A stretch of DNA of 64,000 nucleotides from Parietichytrium sp. I65-24A (lineage: Eukaryota > Sar > Bigyra > Thraustochytrida > Thraustochytriidae): assembly GCA_012862575.1 (NCBI GenBank), contig BLSF01000043.1:310001-374000 (forward strand), given 5' to 3'. The position numbers were made by a program, and so were the translations under genes. The notes beneath the pieces were generated by a model. The model ran no database searches, was not told the origin of the DNA, and saw only the letters and a program-made list of their open reading frames with translations. Shown here piece after piece: positions 61,429 to 64,000 of the stretch; position 1 is the first letter of the stretch, and each line of letters begins with the position of its first letter.

Positions 61429-63384
61429 ATGGCGCAAACGCAAACGCTGCGCGTACTCCCTCTTCCCGGGCAGCTCCCCGAGCGTCTCGCGCGCGCCGTG
61501 GAGGCCCGCACCAAGCGCCTTCCCACTCATCAGGCGGCCACTGGCCAGCCTCTTCCCACTTCAAATGGCACTGGCTCTGGCAATGCCAACAACCCGCAAG
61601 GCTCGGGCGAGGAAGTGTACGCGGACGACGGCGAGGACGGGGACGAGGACGGGCAGCAGCAGCAGGGCCAGCAGGAGGGCCAGCAGGGCCGGCAGGGGCA
61701 GAGCCGGGCGGAGGTGCTGAGCAAGCTGCTGGGGTCGGACTTCGAGGCGTGTCCGCGGTGGCGGAAGGAGGACTTTTCTACGGGGACCGAGGAGGTGTCC
61801 GCGGACGCGAACGGCGGCGGGGACGCGCGGCGCAAGGGGTCGGCGGCGGTGGCGCTGGTGCGTTCCGCAGCGGCGGTGGAGGGCGGGTTCACGCGGCGCG
61901 AGGACCTGCTGCTGGTGCGCGGGATCCTGGAGCACGGCGCGGGGGATCTGGGCGCGATCTTGGAGAAAGACGCGTCGTTCGGGCGGTTCGGGAGAGGCGG
62001 ACTCATGGCGCTGAAAGCGCGGCTGGCCGTGCTGCGCGAAGGCCTAGAGGCGGCGGAGGAGTTGGTGATCAGGGACGGCCCTCGCGGGGAGCACATCGTG
62101 CCGCACGTAGAGGCGGTGTCGCAGAAGGAGAACGACGCAATCAGCAGCATGGTGTACACGGAGAACGACGACTTCTGCGCCGAGTGCGAGGAGCTGGGCG
62201 ACCTTCTGTGCTGCGACTCGTGCGTGCGCTCGTTCCACCTCGAGTGCGCAGGACTAGACCAGGTGCCCACCGACGACGTGTGGCACTGCGAATACTGCCT
62301 CTCAAAGTGCCGCGACGTCATCGACGACTCGGACCTGCGCGACGAGCACTGGAAACAGTACGCGGACACCTTCCTGGACATCTCCAACGCCAAGGTCACA
62401 TCAAAGTCCATGCGCCCCGAGCTACAGGAGGGCGACGGAACCGGCCAGGTCGACGGCTACGTCACGCAGGCGCTCAAGCGGGTCATCCAGGCCGAGGACC
62501 TCGAGTTCGAGAAGATCACCAAGGAGATCGAGTCTTCCGCGGGCTTTAACAGTAAAAGTATCTCCACCGCCGAGCGCGAGGTGCTCAAAGAATTCACCGA
62601 TCGCTCGGAGAAGCTCCCGCCAGAGGAAGACGACGAGGGCGGCGCCAAGGAGAGGAGCTCCGCTGCCGGCGAAGACTCTGACAACGAAGACGACGATGAC
62701 GAGGAGGAAGACGACGACGACGATGACGACGACGATGATGACGACGACGAGGACGACGACAACGACAACGATAACGAAAATGACAATGACAACGATAATG
62801 ATAATGACAACGAGGAGGATGACGACTTTGAGGCAGACACTCCGAACGGGAAGCGCAGGCGCGGCGGCTTTGGTGAAGAGGAGGAGGACCTGGACGAGGA
62901 GGACTTGGACGAAAATGAAAACGAAAACGAAAACGACGAGGATGAGGATGATGAAGGCATAGACGAGGACGAGGACATGGACGAGGACGACGATGACAAG
63001 GCCTCCAGGCACTCTCGCGCCAGCAAAGCTTCCCGCGCCAGCAGAGCTTCCAACGCCAAGCGCCAGAAAACTCCTCCGAAGGGCGCGGCAAGTCCCACAA
63101 AAGCTAAGCCGGCTTCTGTCAACTTGCTGGTGCCTCGCAAGTCACAATCCGCCCGCCCGGCAACAAGTACCGATGAGGCGAATCCTGCTGCTTCGGAGGC
63201 GATGCCGCCTCCTGTCAACCTCCTGGTGCCGAAGCGGCCATCCAAACAGCCTGCCACGGAACAGCCACCCAAACAGCCAGCCGCGGAGCAGCCTACAGAG
63301 CCGGCGCCTGCTGCACCAGTCAACATGCTCGTACCCCGCAAGAAGAAGGACAAGCCCAAGGATGAATCATCGGCTTCCAAGTGA
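61429..63384 (+). CDS. PHD-finger protein with very long acidic tract and repeated VNLLVP motif
   Basis: The frame is open further upstream, but the first well-placed start is ATG 61429 (CGATGGCGC), giving 651 aa. A Gln-rich patch lies at about 77-95. The PHD finger is at about 246-293 (CAECEELGDLLCCDSCVRSFHL, ending WHCEYCLSKC), with all eight Cys/His ligands. A polyacidic region of Asp, Glu and Asn codons occupies about 414-524, a probable histone- or protein-binding chaperone-like tail. The C-terminal 90 residues hold three copies of one short motif: VNLLVPRK at 564-571, VNLLVPKR at 596-603 and VNMLVPRK at 631-638, each inside Pro/Ala/Lys spacers. A nuclear histone-reader scaffold is likely. 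The PHD ligand (methylated or unmodified H3 tail) cannot be told from sequence. Confidence 0.85.
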   Translation: MAQTQTLRVLPLPGQLPERLARAVEARTKRLPTHQAATGQPLPTSNGTGSGNANNPQGSGEEVYADDGEDGDEDGQQQQGQQEGQQGRQGQSRAEVLSKLLGSDFEACPRWRKEDFSTGTEEVSADANGGGDARRKGSAAVALVRSAAAVEGGFTRREDLLLVRGILEHGAGDLGAILEKDASFGRFGRGGLMALKARLAVLREGLEAAEELVIRDGPRGEHIVPHVEAVSQKENDAISSMVYTENDDFCAECEELGDLLCCDSCVRSFHLECAGLDQVPTDDVWHCEYCLSKCRDVIDDSDLRDEHWKQYADTFLDISNAKVTSKSMRPELQEGDGTGQVDGYVTQALKRVIQAEDLEFEKITKEIESSAGFNSKSISTAEREVLKEFTDRSEKLPPEEDDEGGAKERSSAAGEDSDNEDDDDEEEDDDDDDDDDDDDDEDDDNDNDNENDNDNDNDNDNEEDDDFEADTPNGKRRRGGFGEEEEDLDEEDLDENENENENDEDEDDEGIDEDEDMDEDDDDKASRHSRASKASRASRASNAKRQKTPPKGAASPTKAKPASVNLLVPRKSQSARPATSTDEANPAASEAMPPPVNLLVPKRPSKQPATEQPPKQPAAEQPTEPAPAAPVNMLVPRKKKDKPKDESSASK

Positions 63385-63768
63385 AAGTAAATATCACTGT
63401 AGCATAGGAAAAGAATGCACGCTATTTGTAGTTTTGATTGGGCGAAGCAACAGTCACAACAAAAGAAACCAGTTGTTGTGATTTCCTTTTTTTACATTTT
63501 GCGCATAGATATTAATTTTTTGGGGTGGTTAACAGAGAGCGATGAGCGCAGAATCTAAAGTCTGCGGCACTGACCAATATGCAAAGTCGAGTAACTCTTT
63601 GGCTCCGTGACGATTCGGAAACACGCTTCGCTTCGATCATTCGTTTGTATGATATATATTGCTTGTTGTCGACAATGAAACAAGGAAGCAGGAGGGTGCC
63701 AAATAGAAGATAGATGGATGGATAGAAAACCAAGAAAGAAACAAAAACACATGGTATGGTTCTACTGC
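63385..63768. other. 3' regions of two convergent genes
   Basis: The stretch is AT-rich, with GATATATATTG near 63650 and TGGATGGATAG near 63714. No gene is supported. Confidence 0.45.
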
Positions 63769-64000
63769 TCACTCGTCAAAAATGATCTCCTCCACGTCAA
63801 GCTGGATGATGTCGGCCTCACATCCAAGCAGGCCAGAGACGTTTGGCTGAGTCCTTCCAAAGTCCCCATGTACAAACTCCTTAATGTATGTTCCAGCAGA
63901 AGCTACCAGCCGGAGGATGAAAAAGTTCTTGTTGATCTGCTCGCACTTGCACGAGTGTATGAACTTGCTCCGGTCCAGCGCAGACCTCCGGTGGAGGACC
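63769..64000 (-). CDS. PUS10: PUS10 tRNA pseudouridine synthase, C-terminal end, partial
   Basis: The 5' part lies beyond the right edge. The visible 77 codons (63999 down to the stop at 63769) read VLHRRSALDRSKFIHS at the start, then FFILRLVASAGTYIKEFVHG and FGRTQPNVSGLLGCEADIIQ, and end in an acidic LDVEEIIFDE. This is the C-terminal end of the catalytic domain of Pus10, including the AGTYIKEFVHGDFGRT signature of the family. Pus10 makes pseudouridine 54/55 in archaeal and some eukaryotic tRNAs and acts in microRNA processing in animals. The catalytic aspartate lies upstream, outside the window. No intron is seen in this stretch. The gene runs convergent to the PHD gene, 384 bp away. Confidence 0.88.
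   Translation of the reverse strand, partial: VLHRRSALDRSKFIHSCKCEQINKNFFILRLVASAGTYIKEFVHGDFGRTQPNVSGLLGCEADIIQLDVEEIIFDE

Noticed and set aside
62457-63380. A 307-codon Ser-rich frame antisense to the PHD gene
   Set aside because: PolySer here is simply the reverse reading of Asp codons (GAC/GAT/GAG) in the acidic tract.
1-64000. tRNA, rRNA and CRISPR
   Set aside because: Reading both strands for GGTTCGAATCC-like T arms with matching acceptor stems, rRNA-like conserved blocks and regularly spaced direct repeats, I found no convincing case. A covariance-model search could still find a diverged tRNA.

Overview
The window looks like nuclear DNA of a compact, intron-poor protist. Genes are mostly single long ORFs on both strands, there are no operons or Shine-Dalgarno sites, and the few introns are short (about 90-180 bp) with GT..AG ends. 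Intergenic DNA is long and rich in simple repeats such as (CATC)n, (GA)n, (AAATC)n and (TTGTTC)n. Families typical of unicellular eukaryotes are present: prefoldin 5, PUS10, a TMEM260-like protein, a CHASE hybrid histidine kinase and RAMA-domain chromatin proteins. A labyrinthulomycete or other stramenopile-like lineage would fit, and a red alga is possible. The taxon is an inference. I saw no tRNA, rRNA or CRISPR.

Layout. 0-1.4 kb: a CaMK-type kinase. 3.35-7.42 kb: a 4,072-bp DNA transposon with 17-bp terminal inverted repeats, a 6-bp target duplication and a roughly 1,290-codon gene broken by two frame changes. 7.4-10.7 kb: mostly gene-free, with one possible small spliced gene. 10.7-12.3 kb: a six-finger C2H2 protein with a polyQ tail. 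13.8-14.5 kb: unresolved coding-like fragments. 15.06-15.93 kb (minus): prefoldin subunit 5 in four exons. 17.5-21.05 kb: a protein with ubiquitin-like, p25-alpha-like and PH segments. 21.2-25.9 kb (minus): a 1,556-aa helical protein I do not recognise. 27.0-29.4 kb: a TMEM260/DUF2723 protein. 29.85-31.1 kb (minus): a seven-helix membrane protein with an EGF-like head. 33.7-35.1 kb: a FAD amine/amino-acid oxidase. 36.3-37.6 kb: a two-exon TPR protein with a PP1-docking-like motif. 37.7-40.8 kb (minus): the CHASE hybrid histidine kinase in two exons. 42.5-44.4 kb (minus): a WD40 protein with two WDxR motifs. 45.6-48.0 kb (minus): a coiled-coil protein. 49.3-52.2 kb: a C2-like plus coiled-coil protein. 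52.7-53.5 kb (minus): a protein of about eight copies of a degenerate F-P repeat. 54.8-59.1 kb: a large chromatin reader (FHA-like, SANT, two RAMA, PHD, Tudor-like). 59.5-60.9 kb (minus): a YbaK-type tRNA-editing domain fused to an EMAPII tRNA-binding domain. 61.4-63.4 kb: an acidic PHD protein. 63.8-64.0 kb (minus): the C-terminal end of PUS10.

Functional links. Two chromatin-reader genes lie within 9 kb of each other, and two tRNA-related genes (the YbaK-EMAPII fusion and PUS10) flank the second. In a eukaryote this need not mean co-regulation. Signalling genes (CaMK, CHASE kinase, possible PP1 regulator, PH protein) are scattered. The items most worth pursuing are the double-RAMA reader, the transposon, the YbaK-EMAPII fusion, the F-P repeat protein and the CHASE kinase. 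Several long ORFs open with GTG or TTG in their longest form. I moved those starts to the first in-frame ATG, and each entry says so.
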